Counted from the stretch's first letter, positions 39,554 to 48,140 are shown. The stretch: DNA of 64,000 nt from Moritella sp. F3 (GCF_015082335.1 NZ_BLRL01000002.1:124001-188000); one strand, 5' to 3'. The notes: generated from the letters alone by a model not told the origin. Numbers and translations are program-made.

Positions 39554-41704
39554 TTAATCTATACAACATTTTTTGAACTTTTTTACACTACCACAAGGGC
39601 ACTTATCATTGCGTCCAATTTTAAATTTTAGCTTTGACTTTAAACCTGCCAAATCACCTTGTTTTTTACCTTTTTTAGCTAAGGGTTCTGCTTGTTCATT
39701 GTATTCCCACGGATAATTGATATGACACATTGCTGTTATCATGCCATTTACAGGCTCTATGATTATACCAACCCAGTTATCGGCTCTATCAATGTATTTC
39801 CTAACTTTCATATGTGAAGATAGCCGTGCTTTTTGCTCGTCTAAATCTCCAACCTCGGTATGAATGGTAAACCCTGTTTTACTACTACCATCAAGCAACA
39901 CTGAGAAGTCATGGTTTTGCCCATCCTGAATCGTACTGTAGGATATTTTGGCAACGGCGCGGTCTAACGTGTCTAAAAAACCACCGTTAGTTTTAAGTAA
40001 ATCAAAACCAAAATCTGTCAATTTATCATTCTTTAAAAGTTGTATTTTAAATAAAACCTTGCTTATAAAACCTTTGGAGTACCTTTGCAGAATCCCCTCT
40101 GGTGTAGGATTTCCGGGAAGTCTTAACCTCCTCACCATGAAAGATGCATCTAAATCAGAGGCTATGTCATCATGCATTATCATAAAGTCGTTTTTGTTTT
40201 CATCCAACCACAAATTTTTCTTTAAGTGCATGGATAAAAACACCAATTCGGTACTCGCCATCATAGGCTTTAAATAACTACCTCGCCTGTCAATATAACT
40301 TAAAAGCAATAAAGGCTGGCTTAAAAACTCAACTAGCACATCCAAAAAGAAAACATCTATAACAAGCGGAGGTAGGAGTCTTTTTGTCTCCTCATACTGC
40401 AAGTACTGTCGGCACTGAAAGCTTAATGCTGGATAGCTCTCTGATGTGAGGCATATGGGGTAACAAACTGTCGGTTTACCTCCAAGGTCTAATACTTTTC
40501 CATTTATATCTTTGAGAATAATGTCATCAAGCATCAATGCATCGGCGCATTCTACCGCCTGTAGGTATGCATTTTGAAAGCCCTTTATGAAGTCATCTTT
40601 TACTAACTCCACTTGTCCTTTTTTGGCTGGAATTGTCATGCCCTTGGACTTCGCTTGAATAATTAGGTATTTATTCCCAAATCTAGCCAGAACATCTATT
40701 TCACCTACCTTCTTCGATACACTCTGGTATATGTCGATGTTAGTAAAGACGTTGCCTTTACCAAAAACTGACTCAAATTTGTTATACGCGAATTCTTCGG
40801 TATAAGCGCCTCGATTAAGAACAGCTTTTTGCATGTATGCTTTGTCATTTCTAAGCCAAAATATAGGGCTTTCATAAAGAGATTGTGCAAGCGCAACCAC
40901 TTGGAATAAGTAATATTTATCATCTATCTGAATAATTGGCTTTGGGTTGGAAATATTAAAGTTATCGACAGATGAAAAGCAAGTGTTATCACTCTCTGAG
41001 TTAGTACTAAACGCACTTAGAAAACGTGTGATTTTTTCCTCTGTAAAGTTGGTTATTTGAGAAATAGCCTCGATAGGTATTTCATTTTGTTCAAGGTATG
41101 ACTTTATTTCTAATTTTTCTTCGCCCTTATCAATTAAAACCTGTAAAGCACCGTTCAATATCTTTGTAATAGCCAAGTAGATAATATGAGCTTCTTTCAT
41201 ATCGAAACCGACATTATCCAACAACCACTGAGAGTCCTTTTCATATCTTTCAACAGAAAAACCTGCAAATTGAAATTCAAACGCTTGCTCTGCACTATAA
41301 AAAATATACTCACGAATGAAGTCTGGAGACGAAAAGAAATCAGACTCATCTTTCTTTATATTTTGAGGGGTAAATTGCCCCATCATTTTTGCTTGCATTG
41401 ACTTATGAATTTCTCCCAACAAAATATCAGACCTATCAGCTAAATATTTAAGCCTGTCACTATCAATTATTGAGTTATCATAACCAGCCTTGAGCAGAAG
41501 CCCATGGAGTGTTGAAAGTTCGGTTTTTATTAATCGCTCTGGGGTATATAAACTGTGTAAATCGCCACCTTGAAACTCCCCTTGAAAACCAATAGTACAA
41601 TCTCTTTGGCATAGGTATGAAAATGCATGAATAAACCCAGCTTGTGAACATAATTCTTCTAATTCAATAAATTTGTCATTCTCACGTAGTGTGCTTTTAT
41701 TCAT
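39554..41704 (-). CDS. PD-(D/E)XK-like nuclease with C-terminal SEC-C zinc motif
   Basis: 716 residues. Around residues 325-350, VGEIDVLARFGNKYLIIQAKSKG has the core GExD...QxK of the PD-(D/E)XK/NERD/Mrr nuclease group, with a preceding conserved Glu (YTEEFAYNKFESVFG). The C terminus ends GRNDKCPCGSVKKFKKCCID, a SEC-C zinc motif. The N-terminal 300 residues are helical and unrecognised. It is the only cargo gene on the minus strand and has no attC, so it probably entered by another route; it is bracketed by the truncated leader at 39285 and the hairpin at 41830. Candidate restriction or anti-phage effector; its target is unknown. Confidence 0.7.
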   Translation of the reverse strand: MNKSTLRENDKFIELEELCSQAGFIHAFSYLCQRDCTIGFQGEFQGGDLHSLYTPERLIKTELSTLHGLLLKAGYDNSIIDSDRLKYLADRSDILLGEIHKSMQAKMMGQFTPQNIKKDESDFFSSPDFIREYIFYSAEQAFEFQFAGFSVERYEKDSQWLLDNVGFDMKEAHIIYLAITKILNGALQVLIDKGEEKLEIKSYLEQNEIPIEAISQITNFTEEKITRFLSAFSTNSESDNTCFSSVDNFNISNPKPIIQIDDKYYLFQVVALAQSLYESPIFWLRNDKAYMQKAVLNRGAYTEEFAYNKFESVFGKGNVFTNIDIYQSVSKKVGEIDVLARFGNKYLIIQAKSKGMTIPAKKGQVELVKDDFIKGFQNAYLQAVECADALMLDDIILKDINGKVLDLGGKPTVCYPICLTSESYPALSFQCRQYLQYEETKRLLPPLVIDVFFLDVLVEFLSQPLLLLSYIDRRGSYLKPMMASTELVFLSMHLKKNLWLDENKNDFMIMHDDIASDLDASFMVRRLRLPGNPTPEGILQRYSKGFISKVLFKIQLLKNDKLTDFGFDLLKTNGGFLDTLDRAVAKISYSTIQDGQNHDFSVLLDGSSKTGFTIHTEVGDLDEQKARLSSHMKVRKYIDRADNWVGIIIEPVNGMITAMCHINYPWEYNEQAEPLAKKGKKQGDLAGLKSKLKFKIGRNDKCPCGSVKKFKKCCID

Positions 41705-41829
41705 AAGATACCTTTGCGTTTTATTGCCGTTAATTAATTGTAAAATAACATAAATACCACTTCCCTTGAAAAAAATGTATTAGTTATGTAAAACTGGTCA
41801 CTCATATAGATAATAATTAATAGTATTTT

Positions 41830-41860
41830 CTAAGTCGCTTTGGGGCACAAAGCGACTTAG
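41830..41860. repeat. CTAAGTC hairpin, perfect 13-bp inverted repeat
   Basis: Arms 41830-41842 (CTAAGTCGCTTTG) and 41848-41860 with a GGGCA loop. It lies upstream of the minus-strand nuclease gene and is related in sequence to the CTAAGCC hairpins. A possible boundary mark of the nuclease insertion, or a terminator for transcription from either side. Confidence 0.7.
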
Positions 41861-41911
41861 CAACACCAATCAAAAGCTGCACCAATCACCATTGAATTTA
41901 CAATCACTCAA

Positions 41912-42325
41912 ACTAGAATCTGCCCCTTTTCGTGTTAGATCTGTTACTCAACCGCAATATATCCATATCTATTTTCCATATATTTTTATGAAAAAATAAC
42001 CCTCTTATTTGCAATACTCATGTTTAATGAAAACAATTAAATGAGATTGTTTTATACAATATCATTAGCCTTTAGGTAAGTGGTCTCGAATTGCCAAAAG
42101 ACAATCAGATTTATCTTGTCAGCGATAATCAATGGCAATACAATCAGTGGCATAGAGAGTACTTCTTGTAACTTACAAGACTAAGTAAATAATTTTAAGA
42201 CGGCTCGATTTGTCAGGAACAGGTAATTAAAAAATTTTTAATACAAATATTTTTTCAATGGGTTAATTGCTCTTTATCATGGTGAATGGATTTGGGGATT
42301 CGAGACGTCCTACTATATAAATGTG
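41912..42325 (+). repeat. Cassette-leader repeat, copy 2 (full)
   Basis: The counterpart of 36316-36745. Blocks are TGCCCC (41921), ATTTTCCATA (41971), TCTCGAAT-GCCAAAAGACA (42084) and GAGACGTCCTACTATA (42302). Homology ends at about 42323, 24 bp before the HEPN gene. The end reads GTGATGT, so the GTTRRRY core seen in copy 1 is not kept. Confidence 0.75.
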
Positions 42326-42346
42326 ATGTGCTTGACAGGGATAATG

Positions 42347-43555
42347 ATGAATAAATTAGATAAAGTATTAAAAATTAGCGACCTTATTGAGGCCGGAAGT
42401 TTGAATTTGCAGATAAATGAGCAACCCTTTAAGTCTTTTGGGCTACCTAATAAAAGGTTAAATGTTGTTGGACACAATAACCTGCTTGAATTTGAAGAGT
42501 TAGTGAACTCACTTTACGAGGAAGAAAAAGATATATTTAATTCTTTTTCACATAAAGTATTTGTAAAAAAACTAATTGCTACAATTGGTGAAGCTAAGTT
42601 CGCTGATGAAAAAATCACTGATGAAAAGGTTAAGGCTTTATTTCGAGATCTTAAGGCTACACCGTTGGTTGACTTCTCTGTTTACAGAGAAATTTTTGGC
42701 ATTGCGATGAATCAAAATCAAAAGCTTACCTTTGGTAACTTTGAAATATCTCATATTTCGTTAGCAAAAGAACATGACTTCAAAGAAAGCGACCATGACT
42801 TTATGTTTTTTGGAAAAGAACCAGAATATCTTATCAAATATAATGTAAACGCGAGAGACCGAGATCGTGCTAAAGAAATTGCAGATGAAGCATTTCAAAA
42901 GTTTACCCTATTTTTAAGGTATATCATTGGCACATCAAATCGAAAGTTTGAAGTCGGGATTTTACATTTTTCTGGTTCTAAAGTACGGAAAGCATATATC
43001 TCATCTAGTGATGGTCAGCTGAATGTAGAAAGCAGTAGATATGGTTATGTAGAGCCTATTCCACTCGACAACAATTATTTTTCAAATAGCGAGGTCGGGT
43101 ATGATAAGGTCTGGCAGCTAATTGACAAAAGACAATCAAAGCTAGAGCAAAGGTTAGCTACTGCAATTGAATGGCTAGGACGCTCACTGCAAGAGGATGC
43201 TATACAAGCAGCTTTCATTGAAGCATCTATTGCATTGGAGTCGATATTTACTTACAGCGAAAAGTCGATAGTCTCCCCTTCAATTTTAAGTCAAATATCT
43301 GAAAGTACGGCGTTACTATTGGGCTCCGATTTAAGTAGCAGGCTTGAAATTGAGAAGCATATTAAAAAGCTATATTCCATTCGTTCAGGTATTGTTCATG
43401 CGGGTAGTAAGGATGTGTCAGAAGAAAGTTATGCAATATTTGTATCTTACATACGAAATGTAATCACCAAGCTTCTCGTTTCGGAACCGTACTGTTCATG
43501 TAATACAGTGGAAAGTATGTACGAAGAACTTAAAAAAATTAAATATAGTGCATAA
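42347..43555 (+). CDS. HEPN (ApeA-like) RNase-type protein (cassette gene)
   Basis: About 402 residues. A large N-terminal sensor-like region precedes a C-terminal HEPN helical bundle: RLATAIEWLGRSLQEDAIQAAFIEASIALESIF, then LYSIRSGIVHAGS carrying the catalytic RxxxxH (R346, H351). This form matches Apea-like HEPN proteins, several of which act as phage-triggered RNases. AGGG lies 6 nt before the ATG at 42347; GTG 42323 and ATG 42344 are less likely starts. It is the first gene after leader copy 2 and is followed by the canonical attC 4. Confidence 0.8.
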   Translation: MNKLDKVLKISDLIEAGSLNLQINEQPFKSFGLPNKRLNVVGHNNLLEFEELVNSLYEEEKDIFNSFSHKVFVKKLIATIGEAKFADEKITDEKVKALFRDLKATPLVDFSVYREIFGIAMNQNQKLTFGNFEISHISLAKEHDFKESDHDFMFFGKEPEYLIKYNVNARDRDRAKEIADEAFQKFTLFLRYIIGTSNRKFEVGILHFSGSKVRKAYISSSDGQLNVESSRYGYVEPIPLDNNYFSNSEVGYDKVWQLIDKRQSKLEQRLATAIEWLGRSLQEDAIQAAFIEASIALESIFTYSEKSIVSPSILSQISESTALLLGSDLSSRLEIEKHIKKLYSIRSGIVHAGSKDVSEESYAIFVSYIRNVITKLLVSEPYCSCNTVESMYEELKKIKYSA

Positions 43556-43566
43556 ATAGTCGCAAA

Positions 43567-43690
43567 TAACAAAGCATTTAAGAGTGATTCCCAACGCTTG
43601 GCATTTTTGTCTCTGCGTTGATTTTTGTATTTACGGTGCGATGGTTTCGGCTTGGTAGTAGCGTTGCTCACACCTTAATGCAGCGTTATA
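43567..43690 (+). repeat. Integron attC site 4
   Basis: 124 bp from TAACAAAG (43567) to GCGTTATA (43683-43690). It contains the widespread cassette sequences GCATTTAAGAG, CCAACGCTTGGCAT, TTTACGGTG and TAGCGTTGCTCAC, very close to Vibrio/Shewanella attC sites. The next gene begins 34 bp beyond the core. Confidence 0.92.
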
Positions 43691-43718
43691 TGCTCGTGCG
43701 CATCCATAGGTAGAGTTG

Positions 43719-44648
43719 ATGAATTTAGAAAATAGAGTGTTGCCATACCTATCTTTAGGAACAGTTACTTTACTGTTTTTTATTTCAACTATTTTTATTC
43801 CTGAAGGTGATTTTAAGAATGTTCTTTTGTCAGTCGGAGCTAATGGAGTATTCTTTTTTATCGCTTACTTCTTCTACGATTTCGTTAGGCAGTTTATCCT
43901 AAAAAAAGAACTTCGATATATCCATCAACATATTAGACAACAAATATCATCTAGCATATTTAGCTATTTGTACTTCGTGAAAAAGATAGTTTATGGCTAC
44001 AACCTTGATACGAATACAATTGAAAATATTATGGGTATAGCAAAATTAAAAAAAGGTGAAATCAAAAACCATGTAGCAAATCAAAGTTATTTGGGTTTTC
44101 AAATATTTAAATCCTCATCGGAAGTAAGAAGCTTATTTAATGAAATAGGTAAAGATAGTATTTTCTTAAAATTTTCATCCCATCTAGATTCCATAGGGTT
44201 ATTAAAAATATCAAACAACTTAACGAAGCTTGAATTGATATATAAAAACCAAGAAAACTTTAAGGCATGTGCAGAGAAAGGAATTGAATTTAAAGTTGTG
44301 GATGGGAAGACACTAAATCCGGCTAATGACGATAAGCTATTACTAATGAAGTCTACAATCCATGACTCAAGGTTTGTTGTTTACGATAGTGGGTATTTTG
44401 AAAAGGACACTCGTGAGTTACTTTTAAATCGTTATGTTTTAAAACCAGAAGTAGCAGAATTCGTATCAGTTATAATGCAAGAGACTCTCATACTCATGTC
44501 AAACTGGTTGCCTCAGGAAAATGATGTTGTTTCTCCAAGTGGTATGTTTAGAGTCATAAAAGGTTTTTTTAGTGAAAGAACAGATATGAATAATAATGAA
44601 AATAACTTGTTTGTTGCTGATATAGTTGAATATAAAAAACGCATATAA
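43719..44648 (+). CDS. Membrane-anchored protein of unknown function (cassette gene)
   Basis: About 309 residues. Two N-terminal membrane helices (YLSLGTVTLLFFISTIFI and VLLSVGANGVFFFIAYFFYDFV) are followed by a cytoplasmic domain of about 240 residues that is alpha/beta and Lys-rich. The layout, a membrane hairpin plus a soluble domain, is common for defence membrane effectors and sensors, but the soluble part is not recognised. TTG 43716 is immediately before the ATG. The stop is 27 bp before the GIY-YIG gene with no attC between, so both belong to one two-gene cassette. Confidence 0.6.
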   Translation: MNLENRVLPYLSLGTVTLLFFISTIFIPEGDFKNVLLSVGANGVFFFIAYFFYDFVRQFILKKELRYIHQHIRQQISSSIFSYLYFVKKIVYGYNLDTNTIENIMGIAKLKKGEIKNHVANQSYLGFQIFKSSSEVRSLFNEIGKDSIFLKFSSHLDSIGLLKISNNLTKLELIYKNQENFKACAEKGIEFKVVDGKTLNPANDDKLLLMKSTIHDSRFVVYDSGYFEKDTRELLLNRYVLKPEVAEFVSVIMQETLILMSNWLPQENDVVSPSGMFRVIKGFFSERTDMNNNENNLFVADIVEYKKRI

Positions 44649-44675
44649 CAATCTGTTTAAAAAGGAATTCTTTCG

Positions 44676-45098
44676 ATGCTAGATATTGTTTTTTCAGAAT
44701 GGTTTAACTTTAAAGACTTTGAAGCTAAAGATGGAATTGAACAGCAAGGCACCTACATTATTGGTAAATTTGAAATTAAACCAAGTGAAAAAGTAGATTT
44801 TATTGATAATAATATAATTTATGTTGGTGAAACAACGCAGAAACTAAAAATAAGATTAAAGGCATTTTCTAATTCAGCCTTTAAGAGAAAAAATGGACAT
44901 AGTGGTGGCTGGACTTTTTCATCCAAATATTTGGATAAAATCCCTGTTGATGAAATCCCTCACGACTTGTACTTGTCGATATATTCTCCAGAAGGAAATT
45001 CGGCACAGAAAAAGGCATTAGCTAAATTTGCAGAGCGTAAGGTTATCTTATCGTATTGCCTTGCGCATGGTAAGTATCCAAGTTGTAATAAGACATAA
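44676..45098 (+). CDS. GIY-YIG-fold endonuclease-like protein (cassette gene)
   Basis: 140 residues. GTYIIG (residues 25-30) and IIYVGET (47-53) are the paired GIY and YIG strands; R60 in LKIRLKAF is the conserved Arg, E120 in KFAERKV the metal-binding Glu, and N138 near the end fits the last motif. It is small and stand-alone, like restriction or homing-type GIY-YIG nucleases. AAAAGGA lies upstream. The stop codon overlaps attC 5. It is paired with the upstream membrane protein in one cassette. Confidence 0.75.
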   Translation: MLDIVFSEWFNFKDFEAKDGIEQQGTYIIGKFEIKPSEKVDFIDNNIIYVGETTQKLKIRLKAFSNSAFKRKNGHSGGWTFSSKYLDKIPVDEIPHDLYLSIYSPEGNSAQKKALAKFAERKVILSYCLAHGKYPSCNKT

Positions 45099-45167
45099 CA
45101 AGTTACTGCACTCGGACAAATTACTCGCTTCGCCCATTCCCAATTTGCCGGTGAGCACGGCGTTAAT
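45096..45167 (+). repeat. Integron attC site 5
   Basis: 72 bp from TAACAAG (45096, overlapping the stop) to GGCGTTAAT. Arms CGGACAAATT and AATTTGCCGG pair with one extrahelical A, the hallmark asymmetry of attC. Confidence 0.85.
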
Positions 45168-45221
45168 CCCAACTTCGCTTTACTTTCAGTAATGCGAAAG
45201 GTCCTTATTGAAGCATAAGTT

Positions 45222-45251
45222 CTAAGCCATTCCTGTCCAAATGCCAGTTAG
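45222..45251. repeat. CTAAGCC hairpin, degenerate copy
   Basis: CTAAGCCAT (45222-45230) and ATGCCAGTTAG (45241-45251) with TGTCC in the loop resemble the left-end hairpin at 33242. The surrounding 45168-45455 shows no gene. Confidence 0.45.
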
Positions 45252-45455
45252 ATAACAGTGTTTCTTAGTCATGTAGGTCGACAATTTATGACCTATTACG
45301 TGATAAATTGTAGACCTGTGAATAAATTAAGCTGAGACAGATAATTTTACTTAGTTTCACACTTAGTTTTGTGCGTTGCTTTAAACGAATGACTAATTTA
45401 GGTAACTCTGAATTGCCCTCAACAGGGAATCTTATAGACGTGATGTACGTACCAT

Positions 45456-45569
45456 CTAGCTAACCTGCTTAGACTCCTTAATGTAACGATACAGTGTAGC
45501 TACCCCGACCCCAACCGCTCTAGAAGCCTCTTCTTTAGTCATCTTTGACGAACTGACTAATTCAATAGC
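45456..45569 (-). pseudogene. Remnant of a serine resolvase/invertase (C-terminal HTH only)
   Basis: The minus strand encodes 37 residues ending at a stop. TKEEASRAVGVGVATLYRYI is the helix-turn-helix that ends Tn3-type resolvases and invertases. An in-frame stop lies directly upstream and there is no start or catalytic domain, so this is a decayed fragment. It suggests earlier transposon traffic between the cassette array and the recombinase operon. Confidence 0.8.
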
Positions 45570-45688
45570 TTAGGGGGTTCGTTCTAAGCCGTGTGACTAA
45601 ATAAAGGCTTTAATTCATTAAAAACGATCAAACTATTTTGTCTTCTGACACTAATTTCACAAGAGTAAATCTAAAATACTGGTCAGTA

Positions 45689-46147
45689 TTACTTTGCCAC
45701 TACAACAGTATTATTTGTTTCTTGCAACTCTTGCTGCAATTCAAATACACGAAATAACAATCTAGAGTTTTCCGCTTCTAAATCTTTTCTCGCTTTAATC
45801 GCATTTTCTTTATCTATACGATATTTATCTTTTAGGGCAATACTCTTCCTTAATTCACTTTTTAGCTTATCAATTTCCGAAAGAGGTGTGTCGATTTCAA
45901 TATTCAAACCTGTTGTCATCGCCTTGACTCGATTTAAGTTATATTCATCGATAATAGGTTTAGCATACTCAACAAGCTCTTTAAATTTATGAATATAGCT
46001 ATTGCCGAGCTGCGCCTCTCGGTTGATGCGATTTAACGTAAGTTTACCTGTCGGTTTAACACTGAGAGGCTTGCCATCGAGCAAGCGTTGAAACGCATTC
46101 ACTAAAAGCCCTTCAGCCTTACACGTTGCTTTAAATTCTATTTTCAT
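45689..46147 (-). CDS. gmtX: Small coiled-coil recombinase accessory protein (GmtX/TnpC-like)
   Basis: 152 residues. The N-terminal third has an HTH-like segment (LTLNRINREAQLGNSYIHKF). Residues about 85-145 are a continuous charged coiled coil (IDKLKSELRKSIALKD, ARKDLEAENSRLLFRVFELQQELQ). This organisation resembles the third protein of Tn554-type and GMT recombinase modules. The ATG at 46147 overlaps the upstream recombinase stop by 17 bp (translational coupling); the longer frame to 46216 is rejected. It probably binds DNA or the recombinases to set directionality; this is inferred. The symbol rests on position and size. Confidence 0.65.
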   Translation of the reverse strand: MKIEFKATCKAEGLLVNAFQRLLDGKPLSVKPTGKLTLNRINREAQLGNSYIHKFKELVEYAKPIIDEYNLNRVKAMTTGLNIEIDTPLSEIDKLKSELRKSIALKDKYRIDKENAIKARKDLEAENSRLLFRVFELQQELQETNNTVVVAK

Positions 46148-48137
46148 GACCGTACACCTTAATTGCATCATTAAACTTTTCATAAGGAATTTTATGAGCA
46201 TTAAGAGTGGGTTCAATGCTTTGAATCTTCACCTTTTTTGCATCTAAAATCAGTTCATCTGTATAATCACCCATATCGTTGACAACTTTAAATGATGCGA
46301 TGAGTTTATCCCTTTCTTTGGATAATCTTTTAGCAGCTTTGTCGGTGATAACCTTGTGCTCGCACGGCGCTTCTACGATATCCATCAGTGAACACAACCG
46401 CTCACAATTACGGTTGGTGCAATAACCACCTGTTGGCAGTCTCACTATGGATTTATCTCCTGATTTAACTAACGCTTCAAGCTCACTTCGAGTCATCAAA
46501 ACTTGCTCACCATGTCTTAAGCACTCTTGCTTTTCCTTACTAATACGCTCCCCCTCTTTACCACTAAGTGTCTCAGACTCGTTATAAATATCATCAAATG
46601 CATCTACAACCGACTCGTGGATAAGTTCATCAAACATACCCATTAACTCTTTATCCATAAGCAAATCTCGGGTGCGATTGAGTTCAGAGTAGTTTGCATA
46701 CCACTTAGACATATTGACGTTGCCATGTTTGAGTTGATATTTAACCGTCAAATAATTACCAAGCCGATTCTGCACCATAAAAACAACAAAGCTGCGTCTT
46801 AAATCATGTGGGGATAATTTTGGTAGCCCACTACCAACCTTTAAATCACCAGCTCTACTTGGGTTTAATAAGTCAAATTGCGCAACATCTTCTTCGGTGG
46901 CAATAATATTAAATTCTTTAAGGTTCAATTCGTGAATTGAACTAAGCTTGAAGTTTTTTTTAGCCTGTAATTCAGATGAGGAAAATGGAATATCAGCGGC
47001 AATGAAAGAACTGCTAAGCTCTTGAACTTTAAAGTCGTATTTATCTTTTGTTAATTGACCCGATTGAAAGCCTTGCTCTACTTTATTTAAAGCGTATTGG
47101 CGAGTAGCCTTTGTAGCATCATAAGCTAGCCCCAATGCCATTTTACTTATCGGAGCAGTATTCCAAGTGGTATAGATTTTATTACCATGTTCTTTCTTTG
47201 TGGTGAACCCTGATACCTTGGACACTCCTGACTGAGTAACGCTATAACTATCCTTGTTCATGGTCATTAGCTCATTCTGCCTTGCAGCAGAAAATAAGCC
47301 AACACACATAAAACATTTTTTAAGTAAAGCGACTAACCAATGTCCTTGCCTGTTCACCTTAAAGCAAGGAAGAGCCTTTTGAAGTTCGCGTACCGCTGCC
47401 CAACGGTAGATGTCACGGTTTGTTCTCCGTGTAAAGCAGGCACGTTGATTTACTGTCATCTCATCTATATGGTTGAGACTGAGAGTGTCTAATTCAACTT
47501 GGAGCATGTCATCTTGATAAGCGTAGACTTTTACCATGATATCTGAGATTTGATGACGATAAGGATAAAAAGTTTCTACAAATTCGATAGTTTGCTTAAG
47601 GATGCTAGCGTAAATTGCTTCAGGTAAAGCGATAGCTTGACCATCTCCTGCGCCATTTTTAATCCATTTTACACTATCTTCTTGAGAGACATACCGGCTT
47701 ATTAATTCTATCTTATTCAATATATTAACACTCCTAGCAAGATTATTACATGTATTTTCAGCCCCATACCCTTCCAGTTTTTTTGAACATTTTTTCCATT
47801 CTCGTTCATTAGATAATAAGCTGAAATCACTGTTACCCCAACGTGTTGCGATTACAGTAAGACTTTTTCTATGCTCAAGTAATGTCCCTACGGCGCAATG
47901 CTCGCCACTTGATGAATGCTCTTTTTGCCACTCTACCAGTGCATACAAGTAAGATTGGATGTTTTGGCGGTGTTTATCATCAATATGGCCAAAATTGATT
48001 TCGGTTGTATTCTGTTTTTTTGCGTGAAAATCCCATGTTAAATCAAATACACGGGATACACCTTGATCGTCTGAGTTAAATGTCACATATGGATTTTCAG
48101 CAAGGTCTTGATTGAGTTGCATCAGTATTTTAGACAT
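46131..48137 (-). CDS. gmtZ: Tyrosine recombinase/integrase (GmtZ-like)
   Basis: 668 residues. Catalytic set visible: Arg in LFSAARQNELMTM, HxxR in SPHDLRRSFVVF, and His plus the Tyr nucleophile in LKHGNVNMSKWYANYSE. After the catalytic domain comes an extra region with a Cys cluster (GYCTNRNCERLCSLM and APCEHK), probably a zinc knuckle. It is much longer than phage integrases. It lies 3 bp after the preceding gene and overlaps the small coiled-coil gene. Expected to act with the two upstream proteins in excision and integration of the island. The name follows GMT architecture, not a database hit. Confidence 0.82.
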   Translation of the reverse strand: MSKILMQLNQDLAENPYVTFNSDDQGVSRVFDLTWDFHAKKQNTTEINFGHIDDKHRQNIQSYLYALVEWQKEHSSSGEHCAVGTLLEHRKSLTVIATRWGNSDFSLLSNEREWKKCSKKLEGYGAENTCNNLARSVNILNKIELISRYVSQEDSVKWIKNGAGDGQAIALPEAIYASILKQTIEFVETFYPYRHQISDIMVKVYAYQDDMLQVELDTLSLNHIDEMTVNQRACFTRRTNRDIYRWAAVRELQKALPCFKVNRQGHWLVALLKKCFMCVGLFSAARQNELMTMNKDSYSVTQSGVSKVSGFTTKKEHGNKIYTTWNTAPISKMALGLAYDATKATRQYALNKVEQGFQSGQLTKDKYDFKVQELSSSFIAADIPFSSSELQAKKNFKLSSIHELNLKEFNIIATEEDVAQFDLLNPSRAGDLKVGSGLPKLSPHDLRRSFVVFMVQNRLGNYLTVKYQLKHGNVNMSKWYANYSELNRTRDLLMDKELMGMFDELIHESVVDAFDDIYNESETLSGKEGERISKEKQECLRHGEQVLMTRSELEALVKSGDKSIVRLPTGGYCTNRNCERLCSLMDIVEAPCEHKVITDKAAKRLSKERDKLIASFKVVNDMGDYTDELILDAKKVKIQSIEPTLNAHKIPYEKFNDAIKVYGHENRI

Positions 48138-48140
48138 GGT

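Noticed and set aside
37360-45167. Repeated cargo spacers as a CRISPR array
   Set aside because: The repeats are 70-125 bp imperfect palindromes located after genes, with no short regular repeat-spacer pattern and no cas genes.
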